From positions 1-64,000 of the forward strand of contig NZ_LQGY01000005.1 in assembly GCF_001620055.1 (NCBI RefSeq): 64,000 nt of DNA. Reading direction: 5' to 3'. The stretch comes from Agromyces sp. NDB4Y10 (lineage in GTDB: Bacteria > Actinomycetota > Actinomycetes > Actinomycetales > Microbacteriaceae). Made by a program: the position numbers and the translations under genes. The notes beneath the pieces are model-generated. The model made no database searches. It was not told the origin of the DNA and saw nothing but the letters and a program-made list of their open reading frames with translations. Positions 26,986-37,900 of this stretch are shown piece by piece; position 1 is the first letter of the stretch; each line of letters starts with the position of its first letter.

Positions 26986-29900
26986 GAGCGCTCCTGCAGG
27001 ATCTGCTCGAAGTGCGCGTACGCCCGGCGCATGTCGGCCTCCCGGTCGAGCGTCACGAACGGCAGCTCGTAGGTGTAGTCGATGCCGGAGGCCGGATGCG
27101 TCGCGGTGCGCTCTTCCTGGGAGATCGCGTCGCCCCTCTGACGCCAGACGGTCAGCACAGAGTTCGGAACGAGGCGGCCATTAGCATCATAGAAATGCGA
27201 GTTGCGGTCGTAGCCGTAAAGCACAGCGAACTGAGCGCGGTAGATCGAGCACAATTCGTCGGCACTAAGGCCAAATGCGATTGCAGAAATAGCGTCCACC
27301 TCAACCAGCGCCTGTCGCCTGTCCGCGTCCCGCCGCAGAGGGAGATCCGGAGTCCACTCGCGGGTCACTTCCCCCAGCTCGCGCCGCCCAAGATACGCCA
27401 CCCCTCCCGCCCATGAGTCCTCTTCGAAGGCAGAGTGGTAGCCATGCTCCCAAAGGGCAGCGTAAGCACGACTCATCGCATTGAGCCGGAGGATCCTGTG
27501 GGATGCGAGCAGGAATGCCTGGGAGCCAGTTGGCAGCCCAATTAGCCCACGAATCACACCTCGACCAAGCGTTGATGGCGCAGTGCTGCGGACGAGGAAG
27601 TCATTCGTCATCGAACTCATGGCAGCTGCCACGCCGACGAGCTGCGGCAAATCGGGGACGCCCAGGCTCGACACGGCGTGAACATGCGCGGCACCAGGAG
27701 GAATGATCGTTGGAATCAGCGTGCGTTGATTGGTGGTGTTCACCATGACTCGCCACGCCACTCTGAAGAAGTCTCGCGCCGGCCTGCCGCGCCAGTGAGA
27801 ATAGCCCGCGTCATACTCCGCCTCGGGCGCTGCAGGCTTGTACACAGTGACCGGAAGAGCGTCGGCGTCGACGTGCTCCAAGTCAGTCTGCGTCCAGTCC
27901 TTGTTGCTAAGCAGGCCGGGGTTCGGCGACTTATAGAAGGGGTTGCCGACAAACAGATGTGGACCTTGGAGGATTGCCTCCTGCCAGGAGTCGACCCGGC
28001 CCCACGACACGTCGAAGTATCCCTTTGTGCGATCGTTCTTCTCGTGCCAGCCTGCCGAGAATTCGAGCCCGAGCTGACCGATTCTCGGGGCCGCAGATAG
28101 TTTGCGGAGCACCTCTGCAGTCGAGCGGTTGGTTGCGTAGACCATCCGTGTGCGACCGACTGCGACCTCCCGGTCTTCGAGCAAAGCGTGCCAGACCAGG
28201 AGTGTCTCATGTGTCACCGTCGTGATGCGACTACGGTGCGGACGGAGATCCCACCTGCCATCCGGATCTTTGAGGCCGGGCTCGTCGCCGCTTCCATCAT
28301 GGTTCAGGGAGCGGACGACAGTATCAGGGTGATATAGACCGGTCGCGGAAAGGAACGACACGTCTCCTGGTGCCGAGTAAATGTGCACACCGTATGAGAT
28401 GTGATTATGAATCTCGAACAGCTTCAGCTCATTGATGAACTGCCAGTGTCTGCGCAGTCTCGAATACGAGCTGGCCCTAAGCAATCCTGCCTTCTCGTCA
28501 ACAAAATGTGTCTCCGGGTGAACCAGGCCCGCGACACCGCGGGCCCTGTTGTTTCGCCAACTCCGCTCCATGAAGCATCGGTATAAGTCTGGTTGCAGGC
28601 CCGCAAGGTGGGGATAATTCTGCGGTGCTCCGACAAACGCAGAGGTGACCGCTACCTCCGCTGTACCGTCGACAACGATTTCGCGAATGCCGTCGAGTTC
28701 GAGTGTCGCAGCGCGCTTCACTGCGATCTGCGATTGCGTCGGTTTGACCGCGAGCTGCCACCACGGATCACCTTCAGCGAGTAGCGCATCGACATCAGAA
28801 CGCGGCCGCACCCACGGCGGGTTCCCGACCTGGAGGTCAAAGCCGCCGCGATCGAAGACTGTCGCGAAGTCGAGCTCCCAGTGGAAGAAGCCCTGCTGCG
28901 CGGCTATACGCGCGGCCACGGCGAGCCAGGGCGTCTCTTCGACAAGACCACCCACCGTCTGGGCACCGGCGAACGACAGGTCCAGTTCCTCTGCGTCGCC
29001 GAGCGCGTCCCAGCTCGTAGGCAGTCCGAGAGTCTCACCACCGGCGGTCTTGCCGGTCTTCTTTCCCTCGAAGTGGGTACCGAGGATTGCGGTGAGGCCG
29101 TCGATCCACTCATCGAGCGAGGGCGGCTTGGCACCTTCGGTCAGGGTGTCGGTCAGCGGCCAGAACCAGAGGGCGTTCCAGGCGTCCATCACCCGACGGA
29201 GACGCTGGAATGCGCCTTCAGGGTCGTTGAGTTTGCGTTCGATCTCGGTTCTGGTGACGGGGGTGGTCTCGATACGCTCGCCGGCGCTCGCTGCTCGAGC
29301 GGCGGTGGGGGCAGCTGCCTGACCCCAAAGTGGGATCTCACGGCGGGCTTCGCGCTCGGCGATGGTGAGACGGCGGAGCGCGAACTGCCAGAGCGTCTCG
29401 ACGCGGTAGGCGAGATTCACGAGCTTCTTCGTTTGTGCGGCGCTCGGCTTCAAGAGGATCTGCTTCCGCCACGCCTTGAGCTTCGCGAGCGCCTCTGGAG
29501 CGAGCTCCTTCGCCTCCTTCGCATCGACCGCGGCCCCCCAGCCGTCGGCCGGCAGCAGGAAGTGGTGGATCGCGCCCGCCGTCCCCTGCGCCAGCCGACC
29601 TTCACGGAGGTTCTCGGCGAGCTCGGTGATCGGCACGTCGCGCGGCACGTCTTTGAGCCAGGACTTCTTCGCGACCTGATCGGTCGAGTACACCGCACGG
29701 CGGGCGCCGATGAGCGAGTTGCCGCGTCTAAGGTGTAGGCCGAACCACGGGGCGGCGAGCCCTTCGACCATGGTGTCGAGCCAGAGGGAGATTTCCGCGA
29801 GTTCGACGGCAGTCGCATTGAGGTCGACGCCGTAGACCTGGTGCAGGGCGATCGACGCCTTCACGCGCTGCAGCTCGCGCGGGCGGTCCTCGGGGTCGAC

Positions 29901-31679
29901 CTTCTCGCCGAGTTCCTCCTCCTTGCGGGTCAGGTACTCCTCGGCGAGCTGCCGCACGGCCTCGATGGCGAACGCGCCCGAACCGAGCGCCGGCTCGCAG
30001 ACGGTGAGCTCGAGGATCTCGTCGGCGGTCGTCGTGCGGCCGTCCTGATCGAGCAGTTCTTCGAGGGCCTGGCTCACGACGAACTTCGTGAGCACCTCGG
30101 GTGTGTAGTACGACGCCGACTGCTGGCGCTCCCGGCCCGCGAGGCGGTAGACGAAACTTCCGCGCTCGTGCAGCACGGCCTTCTTCTCGCCGGTGATCGG
30201 GTCTTCGGACTGCACGAAGTCCTTCGGCGAGATGCCCGACGAGCGGTCGACGGGTACGACCCAGGAGCCCTTCGAGGCATCCCCGTCTTTCGCGACCTCG
30301 AAGAGGTCGGTCGTCGCGAAGAAGCCGGTGTACGACATGAGGCCCTCGTACACGGCACCGAGCTGGTTGATGCCGAGATCGGAGTAGCTGATGAAGCCGC
30401 GGTCGCGGCCGCGCTGCTCCTTGCTCAGCAGCAGGTGGGCGAGCACCCGCTGCATCGCCTCGTCGCCGAGGCCGACTTCGTCGATGTGCGCGGTCGCGGC
30501 GGGCAGGAACAGGTCGGCCTTGAGGCTGTTGAAGGTCAGCCCCTCGGGCACGTCGGCGGCTTCGACCGCGGTCTCGGGCCGGTGACCCTGGTCGACGAGC
30601 CGGAACAGCACGCCGAGCGAGTCGTGGAAGTGGGTGCGGTCGGCGGCGTCGACGGTCAGCTCGACGAGCACGAGTTCGCGCAGGCGGTCAAGGCTGTAGC
30701 CCTCCTCGTACTCGCTCGCACCGATCGGCAGGACCTCGAGCTCGGGCGACGCCTCGGCGTAGAGCAGGAACAGGATGCGATAGAGGTAGCGCAGCGCCTG
30801 CTTCGCCAGCGGCTGCGCCTCCTCGGCCGGCAGCGGGTCGAGGCCCTTCGCCGCGCGACGCCGCACGACCTCGTTCGCGATGATCTCGATCGACGAGCGA
30901 ACGCCCTCACGGAGGTCCTTCGAGACGCCGACAGTGTGCTTCACCGAGTCGTCGAAGACCGAGTCCCACCACACCGTGCCCTCGGCGTCGGGCAGCAGCG
31001 ACTCCGCCGTGATGCAGGCGATCGCGCGATCGAGCTCGCCACCCTTCTTCTGGTCGTCGCGCTCGACCACGAGCTGCAGGTTGGTCGCCAGCCACCGGCC
31101 CTCGGGCCAGCGCTCGCGGTCCGTGAGCAGCAGCCACCGCCCCGCGACGACCAGCGCGAACGCCGGGCCGTCGTCGGCCGCGAAGAGGCGCGAGAGGGCG
31201 CGCGAGGCCGACACGATTTCGATCGACTCGTCGTCGGCGGGGATGAACGGCTCGGCGAGGGTCGCGGCATCCTTCTGCAGCAGGTCCTCGACCTCGGCGA
31301 CGTGTCGTGCGTCGAGGACGACGAGCTTGGCGGGCTCGTCGAGCCCACGCCGGCGCACGGATGCCACCGGGCCGCGACGGTCGAGCTCGTAGAGCCCACT
31401 GCCGAATCCGAGCCCGTCGACGAGGGCGCGGCTGATGCGGGCCGCGGCATCCTTCGCCGACGCGTCGCCCTCGTCCTCGAGGTCGGCGTACGCGCGGACC
31501 AGCTCCGGTCGAACCGCGAGGAACGCGGCACGCGACGATTCCTGGCCCGACTCCGTGTGCGCGTCCCACTCCTTGCGGCGCTGCGTGACGCGTGCCTGGA
31601 ACGACTGCTTCGTGGCATCCGTGTTGAAGTAGTGCTCGCTGATCCAGCCCTCGCCGACGATGAAGGCGTCCGACGCCAT
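26982..31679 (-). CDS. Eco57I/PglX-type N6-adenine DNA methyltransferase (DrmMI-like)
   Basis: This protein has 1565 residues. After a long N-terminal domain of about 540 residues, the methylase fold shows the AdoMet-binding motif I CEPALGSGAFAIEA (about 560), YGVDLNATAVELAEISLW and catalytic motif IV VGNPPWVRP (about 951). It should methylate adenine in DNA to mark self, as DrmMI does in class 1 DISARM or PglX in BREX. The segment after NPPW (about 955-1510, DNA about 27.14-28.80 kb) is visibly richer in A+T and is presumably the target-recognition part, possibly exchanged. The start ATG 31679 shares its A with the stop of the SNF2 gene, and the end overlaps the giant helicase by four bases, so the three are coupled. 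Confidence 0.92.
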   Translation of the reverse strand: MASDAFIVGEGWISEHYFNTDATKQSFQARVTQRRKEWDAHTESGQESSRAAFLAVRPELVRAYADLEDEGDASAKDAAARISRALVDGLGFGSGLYELDRRGPVASVRRRGLDEPAKLVVLDARHVAEVEDLLQKDAATLAEPFIPADDESIEIVSASRALSRLFAADDGPAFALVVAGRWLLLTDRERWPEGRWLATNLQLVVERDDQKKGGELDRAIACITAESLLPDAEGTVWWDSVFDDSVKHTVGVSKDLREGVRSSIEIIANEVVRRRAAKGLDPLPAEEAQPLAKQALRYLYRILFLLYAEASPELEVLPIGASEYEEGYSLDRLRELVLVELTVDAADRTHFHDSLGVLFRLVDQGHRPETAVEAADVPEGLTFNSLKADLFLPAATAHIDEVGLGDEAMQRVLAHLLLSKEQRGRDRGFISYSDLGINQLGAVYEGLMSYTGFFATTDLFEVAKDGDASKGSWVVPVDRSSGISPKDFVQSEDPITGEKKAVLHERGSFVYRLAGRERQQSASYYTPEVLTKFVVSQALEELLDQDGRTTTADEILELTVCEPALGSGAFAIEAVRQLAEEYLTRKEEELGEKVDPEDRPRELQRVKASIALHQVYGVDLNATAVELAEISLWLDTMVEGLAAPWFGLHLRRGNSLIGARRAVYSTDQVAKKSWLKDVPRDVPITELAENLREGRLAQGTAGAIHHFLLPADGWGAAVDAKEAKELAPEALAKLKAWRKQILLKPSAAQTKKLVNLAYRVETLWQFALRRLTIAEREARREIPLWGQAAAPTAARAASAGERIETTPVTRTEIERKLNDPEGAFQRLRRVMDAWNALWFWPLTDTLTEGAKPPSLDEWIDGLTAILGTHFEGKKTGKTAGGETLGLPTSWDALGDAEELDLSFAGAQTVGGLVEETPWLAVAARIAAQQGFFHWELDFATVFDRGGFDLQVGNPPWVRPRSDVDALLAEGDPWWQLAVKPTQSQIAVKRAATLELDGIREIVVDGTAEVAVTSAFVGAPQNYPHLAGLQPDLYRCFMERSWRNNRARGVAGLVHPETHFVDEKAGLLRASSYSRLRRHWQFINELKLFEIHNHISYGVHIYSAPGDVSFLSATGLYHPDTVVRSLNHDGSGDEPGLKDPDGRWDLRPHRSRITTVTHETLLVWHALLEDREVAVGRTRMVYATNRSTAEVLRKLSAAPRIGQLGLEFSAGWHEKNDRTKGYFDVSWGRVDSWQEAILQGPHLFVGNPFYKSPNPGLLSNKDWTQTDLEHVDADALPVTVYKPAAPEAEYDAGYSHWRGRPARDFFRVAWRVMVNTTNQRTLIPTIIPPGAAHVHAVSSLGVPDLPQLVGVAAAMSSMTNDFLVRSTAPSTLGRGVIRGLIGLPTGSQAFLLASHRILRLNAMSRAYAALWEHGYHSAFEEDSWAGGVAYLGRRELGEVTREWTPDLPLRRDADRRQALVEVDAISAIAFGLSADELCSIYRAQFAVLYGYDRNSHFYDANGRLVPNSVLTVWRQRGDAISQEERTATHPASGIDYTYELPFVTLDREADMRRAYAHFEQILQERS

Positions 31680-34597
31680 CAGTTCACTCCTTCGTTCGGC
31701 ACGACCAGCAGCAGCGGGCGCACGAGCCGCCGGCTCGGCTTCATGGATTCGGCGACGGTCTGTTCTTCTTCGACCGTGAGCCGGCGTTGCTGCAGGTCGC
31801 TTCGCTGGATCAGGGCCTGGGCCTCGTCTTCCCAGCGCCGGACCCGCTGCGACCAGCGGTCGATGTTCGTCTCGACATCGGTAGCCGCAGCCTGCGCCAG
31901 TTCGGACATCAGCGCGTCGGCGTGCCGCACCGCGGGGCGGATGAGCCGCTGCAGGTCGTCGATGCCCTCGACAGCGCCCGGATTCGACAGCGTGCCGAGC
32001 AGGCCCAGCTCGTCGAGGGCCTCGCGGGCGCTCGCATGCGGCTCGACGAGCACGAACGACGGATCGTCGGCGTCGGGCACCGCCGCAGTCAGGAACGACG
32101 AGGCGACCACGTGGCCGCGCCGGTTGGTCAGCGTGCCGATGAGCAACACCGTCGGGTACGAGACGTCGCCGCGCACCGTGAACACCTCGTTGCGGCCGAC
32201 CTTCGCGAGCGCTCGGTCGCTCACCCACTCGAGCACGGGATGCAGCGGTCCGAGGTAGTGCGCCTCGGGCCACAGCGACCGGCTCGACCGGTCGTCGATC
32301 GCCTGCTGCAGCACGCTCTTCGCGAGCGTCTCGGTGACGGCGAGCTTCAGGTGCTCGGTGACCCCCTGATCGCGGAGGTAGCTCTGCGGCAGCACCGCGA
32401 GCCGCTGCGCGAGGTCGCGGGGCGGCGTGAACTCCACAAGCCCGTGCCCGGGGTGACGCCGCCAGGCGACGCCGCCGCCCTGCGCGCCCGGGGCCGCGGC
32501 CGGGGTCGTGAATACCTCTTCGAGCGCGGCGCCCAGGTAGGCCTCGTCATCGGCGAAGAGGCCGGATGCCCCGGCGGTCGTGCTGCCCGCGGCAGACGCC
32601 TCGCCTGAGGCATCCGCCGTCGGATCGGCCTCGTCGGCGGCCGCGCCGAGGAGGAGCGCCAGCCACGGGTCGTCCTCGTCTGCCGTCAGCCCGTCGACGC
32701 CCGGCACGATCTCGTCGACGTCGACGCCCTTCGCCAGGGCCCGCGCGATCGCGTCTTCCTCGGCCGTCACGTCGTACTTGCCCATCAGCGAGGCGACGTC
32801 GCCGAGGGCCTGGTGCGCCTCCTCCTCGCGCTCCATGAGGCGGGTGAGCACCTTCACATCGCCCGCGAACCGCTCGTTGCGCGGCGTCAGCAGGATCGTC
32901 GTGATCTGCGGGCGGTGGCGCTGCCCGTAGCGGTCGACGCGACCATTGCGCTGCTCGATGCGGATGAGGCTCCACGGGATGTCGAAATGGATCAGCTCGT
33001 GGCACTGCGAATGCAGGTTCACGCCCTCGGAAGCGACGTCGCCCGTCACCAGCACGCGGATCGGCGACGACGACTGCTTGAACGACTCGACGATGCGCTG
33101 CTGCTCCTGATCGTTCAGGCCGCCGTGCAGCACCTCGACCTGATCGGCGCGGAGCTTGAGGTCCTTCTGGAGCTTCGCCCGCAGCCACTTCAGCGTCGGC
33201 ACGCGTTCGGAGAACACCACGGCGCGCTCGGTGCCGTTCGCGGCGACGCCGATCTCACGGAGGTAGGCGACGAGGCGGTCGTACTTCGCCGAACCCGTCG
33301 CCTCAGACTCCGCGGCGAGCGCGGCGAGGCGTTCGAGTGCCTCGCGCTCGGCCGCCTGCGCCACGGTCGGCTCGGCGCCCATGCGCCGGATGCGCTCGGC
33401 CGCCGTCTCACGGAGCGCGGCGGGCGACGACAGGAACGCCTTCGCGAGCGTCCACGGGAAGAGGCCCTTGTTGTCGCCCGAGTACGGGCTCGCCCCCGAC
33501 GACGGGTACAGCCAGACATCCGCCAGCTCATCGGCGATCGCGTCTTCGACGTCGTTCGCGGGCACCGCGAAGTGCTGGAGCTCCTTGCGCTCGGCCCAGT
33601 CGCCGCCGACCTCCTCGGCGACCTCAGGGCTGTGGCGGTGGCGACGGATCACGAGCCTGCTCAGCTCGCCGCGATCGATGTCGCCGTCGGGCGACACCGC
33701 GGTCGGCTCCAGCAGACGGATCAGCTCGGCGAACGACTCCTTCTTGCCGTTGTGCGGGGTCGCGCTCGCGAGGATCAACGCCTCGGTGTTGCGGGCCAGC
33801 AGTCGCGCGAGCGCGTTGTTCTGGGTCTGGCCGGTGATGTTGTGCGACTCGTCGATCACGACGGCATCCCACTTGTGCTTGCGCAGGTGCGCCCGGTACT
33901 TGTCCTGCTTCAGCGTGTCGATCGAGATGATCGCGCGCTTGTAGAGGCTGAACGGGTTGCGCGTCGCGGGCAGCTTCTGCCGCACCCGCTGGATGCCGAC
34001 CGAGTCGAGCCGCACGAACGGGAGGGCGAACCGGGTCCACATCTCGTGCTGCATCTGCTCGAGCACGTGCTTCGGCGTGACGATGAGGATGCGCTCGCCC
34101 CGCCCGCGACGCACGAGCTCGGAGAGGACCATGCCGATCTCGATCGTCTTGCCGAGTCCGACGGCGTCGGCGATCAGCATGCGCGGACGCAGGTTCTGCG
34201 GATCGAGCGTGCGGCGCACCGCCGCCTGCTGGTAGCCGAGCGGGTCGGACAGCATGCGGGTGCTGACCGTCAGGCCGGGCTCGTTGAGCGGGATGGGCGT
34301 CTTGCGGAGCGTGGCCTCGAGCCAGAGCTTCGCCTGCCGGTAGCCCGGCGAGGCGTCGGCCTTGAGGCGAGCTTCCGCCGGGTCGAGCACGCGGATGTCG
34401 TCGAGGTGCTCGTAGAACGACGCCGTCGAGTCGCGCACCAGCTCTGACAGACCCTGCACGCGGACGAGAAGCCCGTCTTGCGTCTGCGTCGCGGCCGTCA
34501 CCATCCACTCGGCGTCGCGCACGACGACGACGGAGCCTGGCGCGACATTGAGCTGTGGCCGCTCCGCCGGGGGCGCCGAAGTGTAGGGGGTCGGCAA
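31679..34597 (-). CDS. SNF2-family helicase (DrmD-like)
   Basis: This protein of about 972 residues has the SNF2/SF2 motifs. Walker A is IADAVGLGKTIEIG (about 144), then the DESHNITGQTQNN box (about 247), ASATPHNGKKE, and in the C-terminal RecA domain TGDVASEGVNLHSQCHELIH and RIEQRNGRVDRYGQ (about 555). A 350-residue C-terminal region follows. The size and pairing with an adenine methylase recall DrmD of class 1 DISARM. I prefer TTG 34597, with GAGAGGA eight bases upstream, over GTG 34627, which lacks a ribosome-binding site. It is the first gene of the six-gene operon. Confidence 0.9.
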   Translation of the reverse strand: MPTPYTSAPPAERPQLNVAPGSVVVVRDAEWMVTAATQTQDGLLVRVQGLSELVRDSTASFYEHLDDIRVLDPAEARLKADASPGYRQAKLWLEATLRKTPIPLNEPGLTVSTRMLSDPLGYQQAAVRRTLDPQNLRPRMLIADAVGLGKTIEIGMVLSELVRRGRGERILIVTPKHVLEQMQHEMWTRFALPFVRLDSVGIQRVRQKLPATRNPFSLYKRAIISIDTLKQDKYRAHLRKHKWDAVVIDESHNITGQTQNNALARLLARNTEALILASATPHNGKKESFAELIRLLEPTAVSPDGDIDRGELSRLVIRRHRHSPEVAEEVGGDWAERKELQHFAVPANDVEDAIADELADVWLYPSSGASPYSGDNKGLFPWTLAKAFLSSPAALRETAAERIRRMGAEPTVAQAAEREALERLAALAAESEATGSAKYDRLVAYLREIGVAANGTERAVVFSERVPTLKWLRAKLQKDLKLRADQVEVLHGGLNDQEQQRIVESFKQSSSPIRVLVTGDVASEGVNLHSQCHELIHFDIPWSLIRIEQRNGRVDRYGQRHRPQITTILLTPRNERFAGDVKVLTRLMEREEEAHQALGDVASLMGKYDVTAEEDAIARALAKGVDVDEIVPGVDGLTADEDDPWLALLLGAAADEADPTADASGEASAAGSTTAGASGLFADDEAYLGAALEEVFTTPAAAPGAQGGGVAWRRHPGHGLVEFTPPRDLAQRLAVLPQSYLRDQGVTEHLKLAVTETLAKSVLQQAIDDRSSRSLWPEAHYLGPLHPVLEWVSDRALAKVGRNEVFTVRGDVSYPTVLLIGTLTNRRGHVVASSFLTAAVPDADDPSFVLVEPHASAREALDELGLLGTLSNPGAVEGIDDLQRLIRPAVRHADALMSELAQAAATDVETNIDRWSQRVRRWEDEAQALIQRSDLQQRRLTVEEEQTVAESMKPSRRLVRPLLLVVPNEGVN

Positions 34598-34907
34598 CGT
34601 GGAGGTCCTCTCGATCCGCGGTGCCACAACGCGGTCGGCCCCGCCGCCTTCATGCTAGCCATGGCCTCGTGCCTATCGGGCGCCGACCGGGCCCTGTCCC
34701 CCGAGTTGGGGGGCATCCGACCACGGTGAGCGCTTGCCGCCGCGCCTCTCCGAGCTGAGAGGATGCCAGGACGGGCATCCCGAGGGCGGATGTCGGTGCG
34801 TATCTGTAACGTCACTCGGCTGACCGGGCAGAGCTCGCACGGTCGGCCTTCACGCGCAACCCAGCGCGGCAGGAAGCCCCGCGAGCCCTACATCGGAAGG
34901 CAACACA
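34598..34907. promoter_or_regulatory. Divergent control region between the two defence operons
   Basis: These 310 bases must hold the promoters of both the SNF2-led operon (leftward) and the ATPase-helicase/drmAB operon (rightward). I could not place convincing -35/-10 pairs. Two dyads are visible: CCCCC-gagtt-GGGGG at about 34699-34713, and the perfect 7-base inverted repeat GGATGCC-N6-GGCATCC at 34761-34780. Either could bind a shared regulator or be a chance use of the genome word. GGAAGG precedes the ATG at 34908. Confidence 0.6.
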
Positions 34908-37900
34908 ATGGAGTGGAACAGCGCGGACGGCCGGCTGCGCGAGTACGTGCAAGAGCGTCAAGCGATCGCATTGCGCACGTACGAAGTGAACCCGGATCTG
35001 CTCGAGGAACACGTCAACCAGGAAGACAGCTTCCGCGCCGGAGGCTACGGCGAACGGCAGATCAGCGAGCTGCTCCAGAACGCCGTGGACGCCCTCACCG
35101 CATCCGGAGATGCCGGAACCATCGAATTCCGGATGGCGGGCGGCAACCTGTACTGCGCCAACGAGGGCGTGCCGTTCTCCGAAGGCGGCATCCGCGCAGT
35201 CTGCCACGCCTTCCTCAGCCCGAAGCGCGACGAAGAGAGCATCGGGCGCTTCGGTCTCGGGTTCAAGTCGGTGCTCGGCGTCTCGAACCGACCCCAGATC
35301 TACAGTCGCAGTGTCAGCTTCGAGTTCAACGCGCCCGAGACGGCCGAACTCTTCGGCGGGATGGCCGCGCCCGACGGACGCGTGCCGCTCATGCGGGTGC
35401 CGAGCCTCATCGACGTGGACGCAGCCACCGCCGACGACCCTCATCTGGCCGAGATGCTGACCTGGGCGAGCACGGTCGTCAAGCTCCCGCTGATCCGCGA
35501 CGGCGCGCGTCTCCGCGGAGAGCTCCAGGAGTTCAAGACCCAGTCGCTGCTGTTCATGAAGTCGGTCTCCCGCCTCAACATCGTGCTGACCGACAAGGAC
35601 GGCGCTCCCGTCCCCGCCGCCCATCAGCGGGAGGGCGATCTAAAGTCGGGCGAGGTCACGCTCACGGGGCCGACGAGCGAACCGACCGCCTGGCTCTACG
35701 CGGAACGCGAGTACCGGCCGAGCGAAGAGGTGCTGAAGACCCTCACGGCGAACATGGCGCGGCAGACGATGACCGTGTCGTACGCCGTCCCGAAGCGCGG
35801 ACAGACCGAGCTCGGCGAACTGTGGGCTTGGTTCCCGCTCCGCGACAAGACGACCGCGCGCGGCATCTTCAACGCGCCGTGGCAGGTGAATGACGACCGC
35901 ACGACGTTGCTCGCAACGAGCGCACTCAACGGCGAGATGCTGGATGTCTGCGCGGAACTGTTCCTCGACGTGGTGATCCGTTCGGCGCGCGAAGACGACC
36001 CGGCGGCGCACCTCGACCTGTTCCCTGCCCGAGGGCGTGAGGTCCGAAGCGCGGCCGACCGCGTCTTGACGTTCCGCATCCCTGAGCTCGCGCGTGGCCG
36101 CGCGATCATTCCCGACCGGAACGGGGTGCTCCGGAGCCGGGACCACTTCCGCGACGTACCCTCGCCCGAAGCACCGTATCCTCCGTTCGAGTTGGTGAAG
36201 GAGTGGCAGAGCCTCGTCGACCGCGACTCCATCCCGCACTGGTCCGCGTTCACCACGGCGAAGGATCGCGTCTCACGCCTCCGGACGCTGCTGAGGGATG
36301 AGGACAGCAAAGTGGCCGCGAACGAGACGACCGTCGTCGCGTGGTTGGAAGAACTCGGTCGCCTGCGAACTGCCGAATCGATCGCTGGAGCACTCCGCAT
36401 CTTCCGTGCCCTTCGGAACGCGGGATTCCCCGAGCAGATCGGCTCGGCGAAGATCGTCCCCCTCGAGGGCGGTGGATGGGAGCGGGTCTCCGCGAACAAG
36501 GCAGTACTGATCCCGCTCGACGGTGCCCCGGCGCCCGACGGCGTTCCGCTCATCGACACGCGCTTCGCGACCGGCGAGGTGCGCGGACTGCTCGAAGCGC
36601 TCGGATTCTCGACGGTCTCGACCGACCAGACCGCTGCCGCGCTCGCCGCACGGGCAAGGCCGTCGTGGGGTGAGGACGATTGGCGCAGACTGTGGAGCGC
36701 ACTCCTCCAGGCGACGCCGTCGTCGGCAGCCTCAGCGCTCGACGGCATCAGGGAACGCGGCATCGACGTGATGGTCGAGACGGCTTCTGGGCCGTGGCGC
36801 CCAGCCCGCGAGGTCTTCGCGTCCGACGCATGGGCACCCACACTCGCCACGCGTCACGCGAGCGACCTGCACCAGGGCCGCAGAGACCTGCTCGAGGCGG
36901 CCGGGGCACTCATCGAGGCCGATCCGGATTGGGAGCCCTGGCGCGAGGCGGTCTACTCCGAATATCGCGATGTTCAGCTGAAGCACATCTCGAACGAACT
37001 CCGCCGCAACGGGCACACGTCGAGGCAGCTCGGGGTACCCGACATCCCGTCCAGCGGCCCTCTGCAGATCCTCGTCGAACTCCAGGACGATCCGAGCGCG
37101 TGTGCTGGGTGGACGAAGGCCCTGCTCAAGGCCCTCCCCTCGCGCACCGCCACGGTTTCGATCAACCTGTCGAGCTCGAAGCACATCGCGGAGATTTCGA
37201 TCGACGCGCCCGACTGGTGGGCGATACGGACCTACGGCCGCATCGTCACCACCGTCGGATTCGCTTCGGTCGACGACGCCGTCGGCAGCGCCCTCCGCTC
37301 CTACGGGGCGTTCCTCCCGGCGGCGGAATCGGAGGTCTCGATGCGACTGCCGCTCCCGCGGACACTCGAGGAAATTCCGGATCGGATCCTGCTCAGGGCG
37401 CTCTCACGCTTCGGTCAGACGGTCGAATCGGCCCGCATCGTCACCGAGCTCGTCGTCGAAGCCGCAGGGCGCGCGTCGCTCTCGGCGCCGGAGGAGATCC
37501 CCGCCGTCTCACGCGGCACGATCGTCCTCCGACGGCCGGCCGATGTCGTACTCGCCTCGTCGCCCGAAGACCGGGCGATGCTGGACGAGCATGAAGTGGC
37601 CTACCTCGACGGCTCGGTCGAGGGCGCGGATGCGATCACTGCGTGGGGCCTTCGATCGAGCGACGAAGCGCTGGCCAGGTCGTACGAGATCCGCGACGGC
37701 GGCGACGCCGTCCCGCTCACCGACCGGTTCCCGAGTCTTTCCGACCACAGCGCGGTCCCGCTAGGCAAGGTTCGGCTGCGCCGCAGCCCTTCGATCATCC
37801 GGCGAGTCACGACGCCTGGCGGCACGATCGAGCAGCGACTCATGGGGCACAGGTACGACGACCTCGTCATCGTGGACGACTCGCTCGACGATCAGGGCGT

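Noticed and set aside
26982-31679. Type IIG restriction enzyme with its own nuclease
   Set aside because: The N-terminal 540 residues show no PD-(D/E)XK motif that I can recognise, and the operon supplies separate nucleases and helicases.
29841-32258. Open plus-strand frame of 805 codons opposite the methylase and SNF2 genes
   Set aside because: It crosses two coupled real genes in antisense and has only low-complexity composition.
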